From Geosiphon pyriformis (taxonomy: Eukaryota; Glomeromycota; Glomeromycetes; Archaeosporales; Geosiphonaceae): 64,000 nt of DNA. The notes under the pieces are model-generated. The model was not told the origin of the DNA and did not search any database. It was given only the letters and a program-made list of their open reading frames with translations. Below, one piece after another: positions 33,601-47,198 of this stretch (position 1 is its first letter; each line of letters starts with the position of its first letter). Position numbers and translations under genes: made by a program. Where the stretch lies: contig JAAOMT010000082.1 in assembly GCA_016748015.1 (NCBI GenBank), positions 281,483 through 345,482 of the forward strand, given 5' to 3'.

Positions 33601-35150
33601 ATTTACTAGATACAAAATATCCAAAATATTTACTAAAAATAATTTCAATTGATCTTTTAAATATAATTTTTTAAATTGTTAAAAGCTGATAAATTTTAAT
33701 AATTTTCAAAAATAAATTTAAAAGCTAACTATTTTGATTATTTTATTATTTAAGTTTCTTCACATTTCCAATTAACTTTTATAATATGTAATCTTTATTA
33801 AAATGCAATTTTAATAAAAAATTTAGATTATATATTAAAAATATTTCATATTTGGTAAAAAATTAGCAAAACTTTAATAAATTAGAAGTTAAAATTATAA
33901 ATAATCTAATATAGAAAGCTAAAATTGATTAACTATTATCATAGTCTCTTAATATAAATACTATATAGTCAAATATCTTGGTTTTGGGATAATCTAATAT
34001 TTACCAAGACTTGTATTTTTTTAGAGAATATGAACAAGTATTGTAGAATTAACTTTATTCTATATAACAATATTATATTGATTGCCTTTAATATTAAACT
34101 TTTCAACATATAACTTGGCAATATTTTTATTAAAAATTGAAGAAACTCTAAGCTATTGATTATTTAATCCATATTTATCTGATATTTTTAGCACAATTCG
34201 GTTTTAATCACATGAAAAACTTAAGAAAACACTTTTCAAGTGAAAATCTCAGTATCTTTAATATTATAATTAGCCAGAGTACAGTTATCTTCAAGTTTTT
34301 TTCCCTTAAAAAAAAACATTGTTAATCTAGAAATAGCATTTTCAGTATTTTGGCTAGAATAGCCCAATTATTATCAACTAAACTTATTTTATGTATGTTC
34401 TTTAGATCAATTGTTTGGTGAGAACAACCAGTCTTTTTCATAATATTTTTTTAAATGAAAACAGTTTATGAATTTTTAAAAAACTAGCAGCCAAAAGTAT
34501 TGTATTATTGCTTGACAAATTTTTAGATGAATGCCTAAGTACTAGAAAAAGACAAAAGCAATAATATTTTCTTTAAATACTTTTACTTTGTTTAAAAAAA
34601 TTTTGCTATCTATCTTGGTTATTCTAAATATTAATCCAATGTTCTTTTATCATATTGAAAGACAAAGTTTATTGACTCATTTAAGATAAATTTTTTTTTA
34701 ACATGCTCATTGATAATTTTTAAAATTGCAGCAAAAAATGATAATTTATAAATTCTTTAAAACTTTCATTTTTTTTTCGACCAAATCCGAATTTTAGACT
34801 TTAAATATCATAATTTGCTTGTCTGTTGTTCTTAAACTTAAGGACGCACTTCAATATCATTAAGCTTGAAATTGTCAAAGTACTACTTAAATCAGCTATT
34901 CTTGATATTCACATGAATTAAACAAAAACCCTAAATTATGGCTCGGAAATTCATTGAATTTTATTTTGAAAATGAAATATGAAATGATTTTGGCAAATCA
35001 AGTATCCCATATTCATAATCAACAAAATTGGAAATAAAAAATATGGGTTCAATTTTGGATTTGGGGATTTTTAAAACATTTTGAAATACATGGTTGAAGA
35101 TCAAAAGATGAAAGAGTTTTAGGAAACACATCAACAAAAGCATTGATATA
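33601..35150. other. AT-rich intergenic sequence
   Basis: No element or gene recognised. Base composition becomes less extreme after about 33,900. In-frame plus-strand fragments from about 34,940 (such as NDFGKSSIPYS) might belong to the 5' part of the lipase-like fragment that follows, but they are interrupted by stops. Confidence 0.4.
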
Positions 35151-35390
35151 AAACTATCAATATTGAGTTCGAAAAAATGCCCAATATAAAGAATAAGAAA
35201 AATATTGGTGAGTTAAAAGACAAAACAGCATTGGATGAAATCAAGCTTCCTATTACTGATTCCAGATTGAATGAATTTAAAAAATATTTATTTTATGTCC
35301 AACAGGCTTATTGTCTTTCAAATGAATATATATACCAAGACATTTTTAGTAATCAATTGAAAATTTTTCTCTCTCCGTGAACTTGAAAAA
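35151..35390 (+). pseudogene. Possible class 3 lipase-like N-terminal fragment
   Basis: The open block starts at ATG 35,177 and reads KDKTALDEIKLPITDSRLNE, then KKYLFYVQQAYCLSNEY, and stops at 35,378-35,380. The FYVQQAYC stretch resembles the helix (Y-x2-x-AYC) near the start of class 3 lipase domains, a family represented twice further right. Nothing lipase-like follows downstream: no GHSLGG-type elbow or later motif was found in the next 3 kb. It is best read as a truncated remnant; it could be an unrelated chance frame. Confidence 0.35.
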
Positions 35391-38380
35391 TTTGCATTAA
35401 TAAAAATTTTAAAGTTATTAACAGCATTGGTTTCTTGGGATTTTTATTTAAAATGGGTAAATAGTAAAAGAACTGAAATAAATTTTTAACTTGTTTTTCT
35501 AAGCTCATAAAAAGTGTTGTAATTAAATCGCTCTAATTCTGAGATGATAAATATTGTAAAACAGAGAGTTTACCGTTTAATTGATTAGAAAAACGTATAA
35601 AAAAAATACTAGAAACTGACAAATTAAGAAATGGGTCCAGGTGCAATATTTTCAAGTTGTGTTTCAAGTTTGCAACTAAATAAAATTTCAGATTTTCGTT
35701 TATTTAACTTAATTAAATCTCGCATAATCTTGATTAATTTATGATTTAATTAATATGTTAAAATTCAAGATTTTATATAACATACTAATAAAATCAAATT
35801 TTTTTTGGAATATAAATATTAATTTTTATGCATAGTAATTATTTCGTACTAAAAACCCTAATTAATTTCACAATATAAAACAAATTTATTTGATTTACTT
35901 GTTTTTTTTTACTTTATAGTTGTACTTGAACTTTTACAAGTTTAATTTTTAACTAAATTTTAATTTCTTGAGCTTTAAACTATATTATTATTATTTACAT
36001 ATTTTTGAATTAAACAATTTTTTAACTATTTCAGATTATATTAAATGAAAAATAATAATGAATATTCTTGAAAATAAATTTATATAATTAATTATTAATT
36101 AATATAATCAATTAATACTTTGTTATAATAAAATTTTGAAATATTATTTTGATATAAAAAGTTTTTACACTAAGCCATAAATTTAGATTTTATTGTATTT
36201 TTTAGTATATTTAAACAAAAAAGAATGAATTTGCAATTTGTAGTTTTCTTAATTATACAATGTTTTTTTTTTGGAAAGACAGAGCTCAAGTTTTTGAAAA
36301 ATAAGAAATAGAATCGGATTATGGAAAATAATCAATAAAATTATTAATTTTGTAGTTTTGGAATATTTCAAGAATTAATAATTATTTATAATTTGATTAT
36401 ATATTTTTAATTTTATTAATAAAAGAAAAAATATTTTTAAAACTAATTTAACAATTGCGATTAATTACATTTAATTTGAAAATTGCTATTATTATGAAAT
36501 TTGGATGCCATTTTTAATAAATAATAAATCTGGAAGAACAATTAACTAAAAAATAATAATATAATTAAAATAAATTAATAACTGAAAAATAAATAAATAA
36601 AAAATAATGATATTGATTATAACAAAAAAAATTAGACAAAAATAAGAATTAAAAAAACAAAATTATTTATTATTAATAATATATTCATTAATATTGCTTA
36701 GAAAATACTAAATTATTTTATTTTTGATATTGCTTATAAAATAAATAACAATAAACAATAAATTACTTTATATTGTTAATAATTTAAAATTACAACTTAA
36801 CTATTTATTTATTTCTTTAATAATTACAAATACTAAATATGCAACAAGAATAACTTAGAAAGCTCTATGCAAATATTGTAATTCTACTTGTAAAACAAAA
36901 AAATTATGCATCAAAAATTACATCAATTATTCAAAACCGAATCACAAAAAAAATATTAACTGATTAAAAGTATAAAAAGAAATAATGCAAAAAATTAGTC
37001 TCAAAAATAAATTATAACATAAAATTGTTGAAAATATTTTATAGAGCAAAAAGTTGCATTTCTTTGTCAAATATTATAGTAATAGATAATTGAAGAATAA
37101 AAATATTTGATTAAGGATATAAGATTTTACAATTCTTTTTAACAAATAACAAATTTTATATGAAAAAATATAATTTTACTGGTCAAAAAAGTAAATAAAA
37201 ATTATAATGAAATAATTTTATTATTTAAAACTTTATAATATTTAAGAATTGCCTAAAGATAAACAATCATTTTATTTCATGTAAGTATAATAATAATTAC
37301 AAAAATTTGATTAAGAAAAAACTTTTATATTTTTAAAAATTTAAAAATTCATATTGTTTATAAATTTATTTAATTGATCTAAATACTAAATTGATTTAAA
37401 AAAAAAATAAATAAATTTTACACTGTGTTTTTGTTATAATTATTATATACTTAAAATCTCTATTTTATTGAACTATTTTTGAAATATAATATCAAAAAAC
37501 TTTGTTTTAAGAAGTTTTTACTGGCTTCATAAAATTTTTTACTTTTTAATGTTTATAAGATGTTTGTTTCTATAAGAGCTTGTATAAATCTCGAAAAAAT
37601 CATATTATATATTAGTTTTCATGTATATTATAACATTAGTATTAAGATATTCTGAATAAAAGAGCTATCTATTATTATTTTTCTGCCAGTAACATATAAT
37701 TAATAAAAATAGCGTAATAATTTTTAATGAGTTTTTAAATAGAATTTGAAATCTCATAACTTTAACTTTGTATTTTAAAATAAGGACCCGTTTTTACAAT
37801 TAATATGATTTGTAATATAGTAAAGCAAATATAATAATTGCTAAATGAAAAAACTTTATGTTAAGAAAGAATTTGAAATTGTTTGAATAAATACAATTTC
37901 ATTTTTAATTATAGATTTCAATTTGTTGATTATTAATTCAAAAAACAACAAAACCCAAATTTAATGTTTAAATAAAATTTATTACTTGATTAATTTTGGT
38001 TTAACAAAATAATACAAAACAAACAAAATGTAATGTCAGATTGATTTGCTCAAACTTAAATATTAACCTAATTTGATTTGTGTCAAGTTTATGTTAAAGT
38101 TAAAAAATTTTAGCAAAATTATTTTTTATAATATACATAAATAATGTAGATATTTAGTTTGCTAAAATATGTCTTATATCAACAAATACATTTTAATTTG
38201 GACAAATAAATGTAAGCTTGGACAAAATAATATTTTTTTGAATTAATAATTAAAAATTATTTTGAATTTTAAATTATATTTGATTTTTCTATTAATTATT
38301 CTGTTAATTTTATATATAATAAATTTAATTTTTTAAATTTATATCAGATCATCTGTCGATCACATGTAAAAACTCATTTT
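35391..38380. other. AT-rich intergenic stretch, nothing recognised
   Basis: Three kilobases of A/T-rich sequence with no repeat shared with the rest of the window that I could identify and no convincing frame. Confidence 0.5.
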
Positions 38381-39993
38381 GTGAAAATCCCTTTCACTCA
38401 AGACTGCAGATTGAAATATCAATATTTCAAAGCTTTTTACATCTTACCAATAGCAACCCAGCGATTTTTTTATGCTTTATCCAATGATTTCGGAAATTTA
38501 CTTGAGAGCCAAAAATTCTCTGATGTTAGGATTGTTGTTGGAGAAGCGCCCAATATCAAAACTTTTCATGCTCATTCGCAAATTTAGCAGCAAGATCACC
38601 ATATTTTGCTGTAAAACTCTCAAGTAATTGGGTTAAAAGGGAAAACAATGCCATTATTTTCACTAAACCAAATATTTCACCTGATATTTTTGAAATAATT
38701 CTCAGATAAGGGTTTTCATTTGCTTTAAAGTATTTTGGCCAACATCAATTTATATTTTATTTTCTTACACAGATATATTTATAATGGTGAGATTTTTCTT
38801 GATGAACATGGAGTACCTGCCATTTTAGAATTGCTTATGACCGCTGACGAGCTTATTCTAGAGAATTTCTTTGATCCCATTGAAGACTATTTGATTGAAT
38901 ACCATGCAAAAGAGCTGGAAAAAATTTTTGTTATTTTGTAGAAAACTTTATTTATGCATAATTCTTTCAAAAAGCTACAGAAATTCTGCCGAGATAGCTG
39001 CTAAAACTCCACCTATAGTTTTCAACTCCCAAGATTTTATCTCCCTCAGTGAAAATACTCTTTTCTCAATTTTAAACTGGGATGACCTAAATATAGAAGA
39101 ATCTGAAATATGGGAAAAGATTGTGGAATGGGGAGTTGCTAAATTGGAATCAAATATTCAGATGAAAAAAGTTCTTTACTGGACAGATGAAAACTTTAAC
39201 GCCTTTAAGGAATCCATTGAAAGGCTTCTACCTTTAATACGCTTCTTTAATATATCTTCAGTTGACTTTTATCACAAAGTAAAACCATTTGTGAAAATCT
39301 TACCTGGAACTTTAAATGAAGATCTTTTACATTATTATCTCATACCAGATAGTCAACAAAAGTCTGTAAATATTCGGCCATTACGATCAAACATTGATTT
39401 AAAGCTTCTTCAATCACATAATATAAAACAGCTAGATAATTGGATTCAAGGCAAAGACGAAAATATTCGTTCTGAATATCAAGTTAGAAATGATTTTAAA
39501 TTGTTACTTCGAGGTAGTCGAGATGGATTCACTCCAGCCAATTTTCATCAATTATGTGATAATAAAGGAGCAACAGTCAGTGTAATCAAAGTAAAAGGAA
39601 CTGGTCAGCTAATTGGCGGCTATAATCTGCAGTCTTGGCACTCTGGGTATGACATAAAAGATGAGACAGGAAGTTTTATTTTTTCTCTTGGAGATGGCAA
39701 AGCTGAAAAGGCTAAACTAAACAAATTTGTTGGCTCATGTGGACCTTTTAGTGGGTCAAATCATGGGACCCTCTTTTGGGGATGACAATATTTGTTTATA
39801 TGGCGATAACTTTAAAAGTAGTCATTATTGCTATTGTAAAAAGACATGAGATTATAAGCATATTATAATGTCTGGATCAGAAAATCAACAGATGAATTTC
39901 TTTGTCAAGAAGTATAAAGTTTTTCAAATCATAAAAAAAATAAATTCGTTTAATTTATTTGATTATAAATCTTTTAAAGACTGCATTATGTAA
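38381..39993 (+). pseudogene. BTB-BACK-TLDc protein pseudogene
   Basis: Family members pair a BTB/POZ dimerisation domain and BACK helices (typical Cullin-3 adaptor parts) with a C-terminal TLDc domain; the combination is strongly expanded in Glomeromycotina. Here BTB covers about 38,460-38,880 (FSDVRIVVGEAPNIKTFHAH, then PYFAVKLSSNW, YIYNGEIFLDE), BACK about 38,930-39,290, and TLDc about 39,480-39,930 (RGSRDGFTPANFHQLC, IGGYNLQSW). It is broken by a one-base loss at about 38,585, an AT instead of GT donor at 38,706 (67-bp intron to 38,772), stops near 38,938-39,020, an extra base at about 39,767, and an in-frame TGA near 39,849. Start codon is uncertain. Confidence 0.85.
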
Positions 39994-41727
39994 GAATTTT
40001 CTCTAGCAGAATATTATATAGACTACTATTTTGGCCTTCATAATAAAGTTAAAATTTTTTTAGAACTTAAAAGTTATTTTGATAAAAAGAGATTTCTGAA
40101 TTTTTAGGAATTATCACAAGCTAAAATCAAAACAGAAAACACTTTTTATGTGAGTAACAATAGAAATATAAATTTTAAATACATAGCTGTGTTTTTCCGC
40201 TAATTAAAAATGTAAATTTTGGTTGGTGTTTTAGGGTTTTATTGGGTAATGAAAAAAAATAAACTTTAGTTAATATTTAATAAGAAAACTTTGAGAGCAT
40301 GAAAGTTTTCAATTAAAATATAACTTCAACTTGGAGACACAAACTTTTTAATAAATATATTTGTCTAAACAATATTCTAATAAACTCGATATACTTCATT
40401 TTGCTTCATTCGTATTTTATTTACGAGTTGTAAAATATTTTTTTAATTGAAATTATAATTCCCAATAAATCAATATCTGACAAAAAATTAAATTTTTTAA
40501 GGTTTGCCAAGGTAAAGCAAAAAACAAAAAATAGTTAGTTTTAATAAAAATATAAACTTATGGAGAAAATTTTTTTTATCTTTTTTTCCAAATTGCAATC
40601 AAGTTTTAAAAAAGGTATTTATAGAAAGTTCTATTTCGCATAATAAACTTAGGTTTTATCTTTTTTCTTACTTCAATTGACTCAAAATTTTTTTGATGAA
40701 CTTAATAGTTAGAACATATAAATTTAATTGAGAAAAATTTTTGATTTCATTATTTAAAAATTTTATTTCATAGTTCACCTCTTTTTTAAATTAAACATAA
40801 ATGTTTGGATATAAAAAAATCCAAATTACTAATATTAACTTTTTTTCGCATAATTATTTTGTTATCTATATATCTTTTTAAAAAATTATATAAAAAATTT
40901 CTACATACTATTTTTATCTGGTAAAATAATTTATTTATTATGTAAGTTGTGGTTTTCGAAATTATTTTTAAATTTTCACAATTTTTAATCATAATTAGCT
41001 ATTATTTTATTTGATTCATTAATGTGTATTCTTAAAAATTTTAATTCTTTTTAAAACATATATAAAAGAATGTTGCCAAATCTTAAAAAAACAGTCATAC
41101 TCTCAAATTAAAATAAGAATAGAAATTATCAGTAGATAATTTAATTTTTTAATTTTTTATTAATAAAAGAATTCATTTTAGAAATTTAAAATTTGTGGTA
41201 CACTTAGCACCTTAAAAGATGAATATATTTATTTTATTAACAGGGTTTTCAGAATAATATTATAAAGAAAAATATTCCCTTCTAAATGAAAAAAGAAAAC
41301 TATCTCCTACACTTTTAAGAAAACGATATATACAAAATGGTTTATACATATCTAATTATAAATTTATTTATATCAAATTTTTAATTAATTTTTAATGAGT
41401 TAAATAATTAAACTTTGGAATTTTCACGATGTCGTTTAGCAGCAGTAATAATATAAAATTCAGAGTTGAAGGAATAAGATAAAAAAATTTTAGTTTGAAT
41501 ATTTGGAAAATATCACTTTGAGATAACAGTTTCCTCAAAGAATTTTCATGAAAATTAGTTTCCTTACTAAACCTTAAATACATTCTCTCTAATAATATTA
41601 ATTTGAAATGTGGCTATTAATAAAGAAATTATAAATATAATTTAAATCAATATATATGATTTCCTATTCGAAAATATTAATTTTTGATATATTAATCAAT
41701 CCAATAAACAAAAAATATTGATTGCTG
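39994..41727. other. Intergenic, nothing recognised
   Basis: AT-rich sequence between the BTB-TLDc pseudogene and the 3' end of the first lipase-like gene. Short minus-strand frames here have no family resemblance. Confidence 0.5.
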
Positions 41728-43287
41728 CTAATCATTCAATTTTTTTCCTCTATAAATTCTCAGAGCTTCTTCAAAACTTCTTACCTTACTAATTGATTCG
41801 CAATTGCCCATTTCTACCCCAAAATAAGGCCCATTATGAAATAATTTGCCCGGAACTTTATTTATTAATTGACCAGCATTGCACTCCTAAAAAATAAAAA
41901 AACCGATTTTTTAACGCTTTTTTACTGAAAAATTCTAAATTCAATATAAATTAATACTAACCATATTCTCTTGAGAATACTGCGAATAGGGCCATTCTTT
42001 TCTTTGATCAATTGAAAGCGAAATAGAATTACAGTCCCAATACGTATTTGGGTCATCATCAGCAGGACAATCACAATTACTCAATGGCTCAATCCAAATT
42101 TCAGTACCAAAATGTTTCCACCCATTTGAAGACGAAGGAAAGTGCGGCACATGATCATTTCCATGAGTAAAACGGCGATGAACGATTGCTATGTTGAAAG
42201 CATCGCTAAGGTGCTCATTTCCAACTCTCGGAGCTCCATAAGTATAAATAATATGCCCTATTTCACCTATATTAATATCCGGCCAAGTATTCATTTTGGT
42301 AATTTTATATCTTTCCAATGCCCATCTAAATGCAGCAATGCAGACATATGCTTATAATATATACATATATATAGTTAAAAAAATTTCAATGTTAAAAAAA
42401 ATACTTGACTTTCAAATTTTAAAATAGAAAAATATTTAGGAAACTAACCTCCACCCAGACCATGTTCCGTAAATACAATATCAAGCTTTTGAGCTGATTT
42501 TGTGGATTTACTCAAAGATAATTTAATTTCTTGAAGTAAATTAGGAAATAATAAATTTACATCTTTTAATAATTGGGAGTCTACAAGAATTTCTTTGGCC
42601 AACTTTATATCATCATTAAAATAAAGTGACACTTATCTTGGATTTCTAGCAGCCCATTGTTTTTTTGTTAATTTCTAATATAATTAAAGAAGTAATACTA
42701 TCTCAAAATTTTACTTGAATTAAAATTTAAAAGCGGTTGAGATAATTACTTGTCCTGCAAACGCTATGATTAAAAAGCCATCAATTGGTGAATATTCGTA
42801 AAATTGAACTCCCACTAATGAACAATATTTGAAATATATATAATAAATTTTTTTTTAAAAAAAACTTTTATTTAAGACTAATTTCTTTTCAGATACCTTT
42901 AATTTGTAAACCAGGCACTGTCGAGCCAACATTATTTAGACCAAGACAGTCAAATGTATTTATTATGAATGCAATATCCGAGGAAATCACTAACTCTTCA
43001 TCATCAGTTAAAATTGATATTTTAAGTTGTGATTCTGAACGTTTTTTGGTTTGATTGATTTTTAGTGGAATATGTATTTTATTTATCCAATTAATCATAA
43101 TAGGAGAGGTATAATTTATATCTAGTTTTTCATTGTTTTGAATTATTACTTTAGAGGCTATCCAGCTGCCGCTGTGGTTTTCACGTATCAAAAAATAAAA
43201 AACTGATACCACACAAATTGCGGTAATAATATTAAATTTTCTCTGAAAATCAACCTTGAATCCTATTTGATTATTAAAAGAATCCAT
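41728..43287 (-). pseudogene. Lipase 3-like gene 1, Ser-to-Gly, in-frame stop
   Basis: Five exons (minus strand): 43,287-42,897, 42,814-42,750, 42,674-42,449, 42,350-41,962 and 41,886-41,728; all introns are GT-AG and phases agree, giving 409 residues. Residues ~20-34 form a hydrophobic N-terminal anchor. The class 3 lipase elbow reads EHGLGGAYV: the nucleophile of G-x-S-x-G is Gly224. Asp (GNDHVPHFP, residue ~293) and His (LFHNGPYFG, residue ~374) of the triad are present, as is YGAPRVGN. A TAA at 42,633-42,635 interrupts exon 3 in frame, so this copy is probably a pseudogene unless it is an assembly error. It is a paralogue of the gene at 50.3-51.8 kb. Confidence 0.75.
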
Positions 43288-43785
43288 TTTTTTGATTTTT
43301 AAGAAGGATATAAAAGAGTTTTATTTATAATTTTTTAAAAGATACACTAAAGAAAGATACTATGTATCAAGCTTATTTGTTTGCTTAGAACATCTCATTT
43401 TAATAATATAAATAAATTAATGGGTAATATAATTTTTATCCTCTTTTTGAAAATATTTTTCCTATCATACTATATCAAATTTTAATTAAATCCAATTTAT
43501 AAACAAACCTATTATATTTTATTTTTATTATATTTAAAAAATTATTGGTTAGCTAAAAAATTTTTAGAACGCAACTTCATTCACCATAATATAATTTAAA
43601 ACTAGCACTCCCTTCTTCATAATAATTCTCTTCAGCATGCTGACAGAAACTTTTTTTTTAGGTTCAACTTTGAAAGTGTTTTCGAAGGGTCATCACCAAG
43701 AAGAACTAGGAAGTAGAGCGTTATACATGTAGTAGTACTTATGGTCAATAATACATTATAATCAAATTAGCTGATTATCCTCTTG
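43288..43785. other. Intergenic, upstream of lipase-like gene 1
   Basis: About 500 bp upstream of the lipase-like start. No clear TATA box or repeat. It leads into the kinase-like remnant on the other strand. Confidence 0.4.
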
Positions 43786-44220
43786 CTGTAGATACCCAAT
43801 CAAAATAGGGAGCTCGCCTTTAAAGAAATTTCTATACTTAAAAAAGAAGCCCTCTTTTAAAAGTTCAGACTCGCACTAATAAAAGTTACTATAATATACG
43901 CAACAAAATAATATTTAGAGGGATTCTATACAAAGTTTAAAAGGAAAAAAGTTCACAATAGTTGATATTATTTATAGTTTAGGTGTATTATTATATGAAT
44001 TGGCAACACAAATACCTTCCTTTTACGATTATTCTCATGATGTTATTCTGATAATAGCTATTCTCAATAATAAAAAACTCAAATAACCTTCCCTCTTATT
44101 CCATCTTGTATTGATAAGCTCATTGAAAAGTATTATAATCCCAATTTATTGAATGGCTCAAATGCTAAGACGTATCATAAAAAGCCTAAAACTGAAAGCT
44201 ACTGTTTATTTAATTAGAAA
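43786..44220 (+). pseudogene. Protein kinase-like remnant
   Basis: Broken frames read as the second half of a kinase domain of the type abundant in these fungi: GARL..EISILKKEALF (activation segment after DFG, about 43,809-43,860), IYSLGVLLYELATQIPSFYD (about 43,971-44,030, subdomain IX with the GVLLYELATG-PF-D pattern) and, in another frame after a TAA near 44,085, IPSCIDKLIEKYYNPN (about 44,100-44,145, subdomain XI helix before the usual Arg-Pro). The N-lobe, catalytic HRD and a clean DFG are not found. Pseudogene fragment; assignment rests on the IYSLGVLLYELAT block. Confidence 0.5.
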
Positions 44221-46730
44221 AACACAGCAAAATATCAACACCAGTGAAATAATGAATATATCGCATTTCAAGTTTCCAGAAAAGTGAAATATAAGATAGT
44301 TCATCTTTCTGCCTTTATTAAACAATTTTTTGGATTAATTAATTAATTAATTAATATGCTAAATTAATATACTTTTCACCAAATCTAGTGTATTAAAAAG
44401 TTAATAAATTTTATGGAATTATTTAATGCTTTTTTATCATCTAACATAGTTATTTTAAATTTTATAATGAATAAATAATTTGTTGAATCATTTTTCTAAA
44501 TTTAATTTGAGGAGAACTTCTTTAATTCTTAAAATTTAACAAATTTATTGTAACTTTTAAAAGAAAGAATTAAAATATTTGTTAACTAAGTAATTAACTT
44601 TTTAATTATTGATCAACCAATAATAAAAATATATTCTGATTTGAATTTTGTAAAAAAACAATTTTAAAATATTATTTAAACCTGTTATTCATTTTGAATT
44701 TTTTTAAATTATGCTATTGATTCCCTTGATTTGTTGCATATTATTAAAGATTAAAAAATAAATATATTGTTTTTAATGGTGCCTATTAGTTTTTGAATAA
44801 ATTTACAAAATTAGTCATTTTGATCTTATTAAATTTAAAACTTAATGAAAATTCATAATACCCAATAAAGTTGAATAAATAAAGTATTTATCAAAAAATT
44901 GTAAAAAAAATTGTTTTTATTTATTATTATTTGAAATAACTGGTTTGTTCATTAATTTTTAATTAGATATTTAAAAATTGTGAGAATTTTATAATGTTTA
45001 CAAAGATTCTATTATGCCTTCTCAATTTCGCATATAAGCTGTTGTAAATTTTAAATATATATTAGAAATTATTTATTTTTAAAAAATTAGAATTTCTATA
45101 TACTATACTTACATTTAATGCTGTTCTCTCATGCCTATTCCTAATATCTTTTCGAGGCTAATATTGACTAACCAACAATGCATCTTTAGTATCAATATCA
45201 TTCTTTAAATTTTTTTCTCTTCTCTTTGCTTAATAGTAAAAATTTGATAAATCCCCCATTTCCAGTTATATCAACTGTCTTGCCAATTTATCCTTGGTAT
45301 TTAGATTAATTTTATAATTTTCTGAAGCATTTTAAAAAGATGTAAATTTCCAGATATTGCAAATTAATTCCAGAATTATCGAATGTATTAAAAGAAAATT
45401 CAAATATGCTGTACAATAGCAAAAAAGATTAGAATTTGAGAAAATATTCTAGGAAAAATAGAATGCAGCAATATGTATTTGGTATTCGGCCTAAATTAAT
45501 TGGTGCGAATATAGTTTTTGGCTAGAATGATGTAAAGTATTTCACAATAGCCAGATGACCTTGAAATTATAATAAATTATAACATAAATATTAATAATTA
45601 ATATTTGATAAAGCCAAGATTGATAAATTTATTTATTTTTAAAGCCAGATAAATACTATTTCAGCTATTTTTATTTTTTAAATTGACTTTGGTTCCAATT
45701 TGTACTAATTCTTTTGTGATGTCATTTTTTCTCTTCGTCACTATAAGAAAAATATCGAAATCAGAAATAAATCTGATAGAAAAACTAGAAAAGGTCAAAA
45801 GTATTAAATAGATTTATCCCCACCTGAAATTATAGGTGCTCATCAACCATTTTACATACAATTTACATATATATATTCGAATGATAATATAAAAACTTGA
45901 AATATTCTAAATCATAAATTGGTTGCCTTCATGAGTTTAAAAAGATATGCTTATTTACTTAATCCAATACTAGAAACTTTCAAAAAAAGTGGTTATTTGA
46001 GTTTTTACATACCATAAACTTCTGTAACATCTACACTAAATTGCTTTAAAACCAATTTCAAAAATATTTCGGATAGATAATTTTTGAATAAAGTAAAATA
46101 AATTGTTCAAATAAATGTTTCAAATTAAAATTAAGTAAATAAAAAAAACAATATAATTATTTTTTGTTAGTTTAATTTGCTTAATAAAAACAGAAAAGTT
46201 TTATCAACAGCTGGATTCCTTATTTTGTTTGCCCTCGGTTTTTCTTTTAACCAAATTTAAATGCTTTAATCGAAAACTTTATCATAAATTATTTGATTAA
46301 TCATTTATAAACCATTAATAATGAAGTAAATATTAATCCTTTTATATATAATAATATTATAATTTCAAAAAAATTTAATACCATTTTTTAAGAGCCAGTC
46401 TTTTGAATTAATTTTTAAATTACGAATAAAATTAAATTAAAATTATATTAAAATTTAGGATTTAAATTTTAAAATTGAAAAAAAACCAAATTATCATAGA
46501 AAATTTTATTCATGTTTTTAAAACAAAGCAATATAATATATTTGATTTATAAATTCAATATTATTTAACCAACTTTTAATATTTATTAATTTGTCTAGAT
46601 AAATAAAGTATTATTACATTTTATAAATCAAAATTCTAGTATACATCATTAAAAATAAATTATACTTATAATAATTTTATCGCTAATTAAAGTTTAAGTC
46701 AAATTCCTATTTCACATTAAAATAGCAAGA
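44221..46730. other. Intergenic, nothing recognised
   Basis: Mostly AT-rich; slightly higher GC at 45,100-45,560. I tried both strands there and found no coherent protein. Confidence 0.5.
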
Positions 46731-46732
46731 TA

Positions 46733-47198
46733 ATGAAGAATAAAGTTGCTATTTTATTCATTTCAGCGATTATTATTTTCTTAGAGATAAAAATTGATAA
46801 AACTATCTTCTACTCATTGTAAAATCCTTCCAAGAGTTTATGACCACCATCTTGAGTCAGAAATTTCCTCAACAGAAGATCTTAAATGAAATATATGAAT
46901 GTAATTAATTTCATTAAATTCTGGTGTTAAAACCTAATAATAGAATATAACATTAATTAATTTGTCTAACTGGGCTTCTCGACTAAAAAAATTAACTTTT
47001 ACTAATTATTTTTATAATCCTTTAATTAATTTACCTTTGGCAGATATCGAGGCTCGCCCTTTAAATAAAATTACTACAGTTAAAAAAAATAATCTCTTTT
47101 CATGGCTTAAAAGTTCAAGGTTCAGAGCAAAAGATATTGATACCATTTGTCCAAATCTAATTTGTATTCTATTAACTTTAAATCACCTGAAATCTTAA
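46733..47198 (+). pseudogene. Kinase-like activation-segment remnant, uncertain
   Basis: The open block 46,962-47,198 (78 codons) contains LADIEARPLNKITTVKKNNL, which resembles the DFG-x-AR...KK activation segment of fungal kinases like the remnant at 43.8 kb (both share GCTCGCC-TTTAAA at the AR codons). Just upstream, a separate short frame from ATG 46,733 reads MKNKVAILFISAIIIFLEIK, a signal-peptide-like stretch that ends at a TAA at 46,820-46,822. The two may be unrelated. No catalytic motif is intact. Confidence 0.3.
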
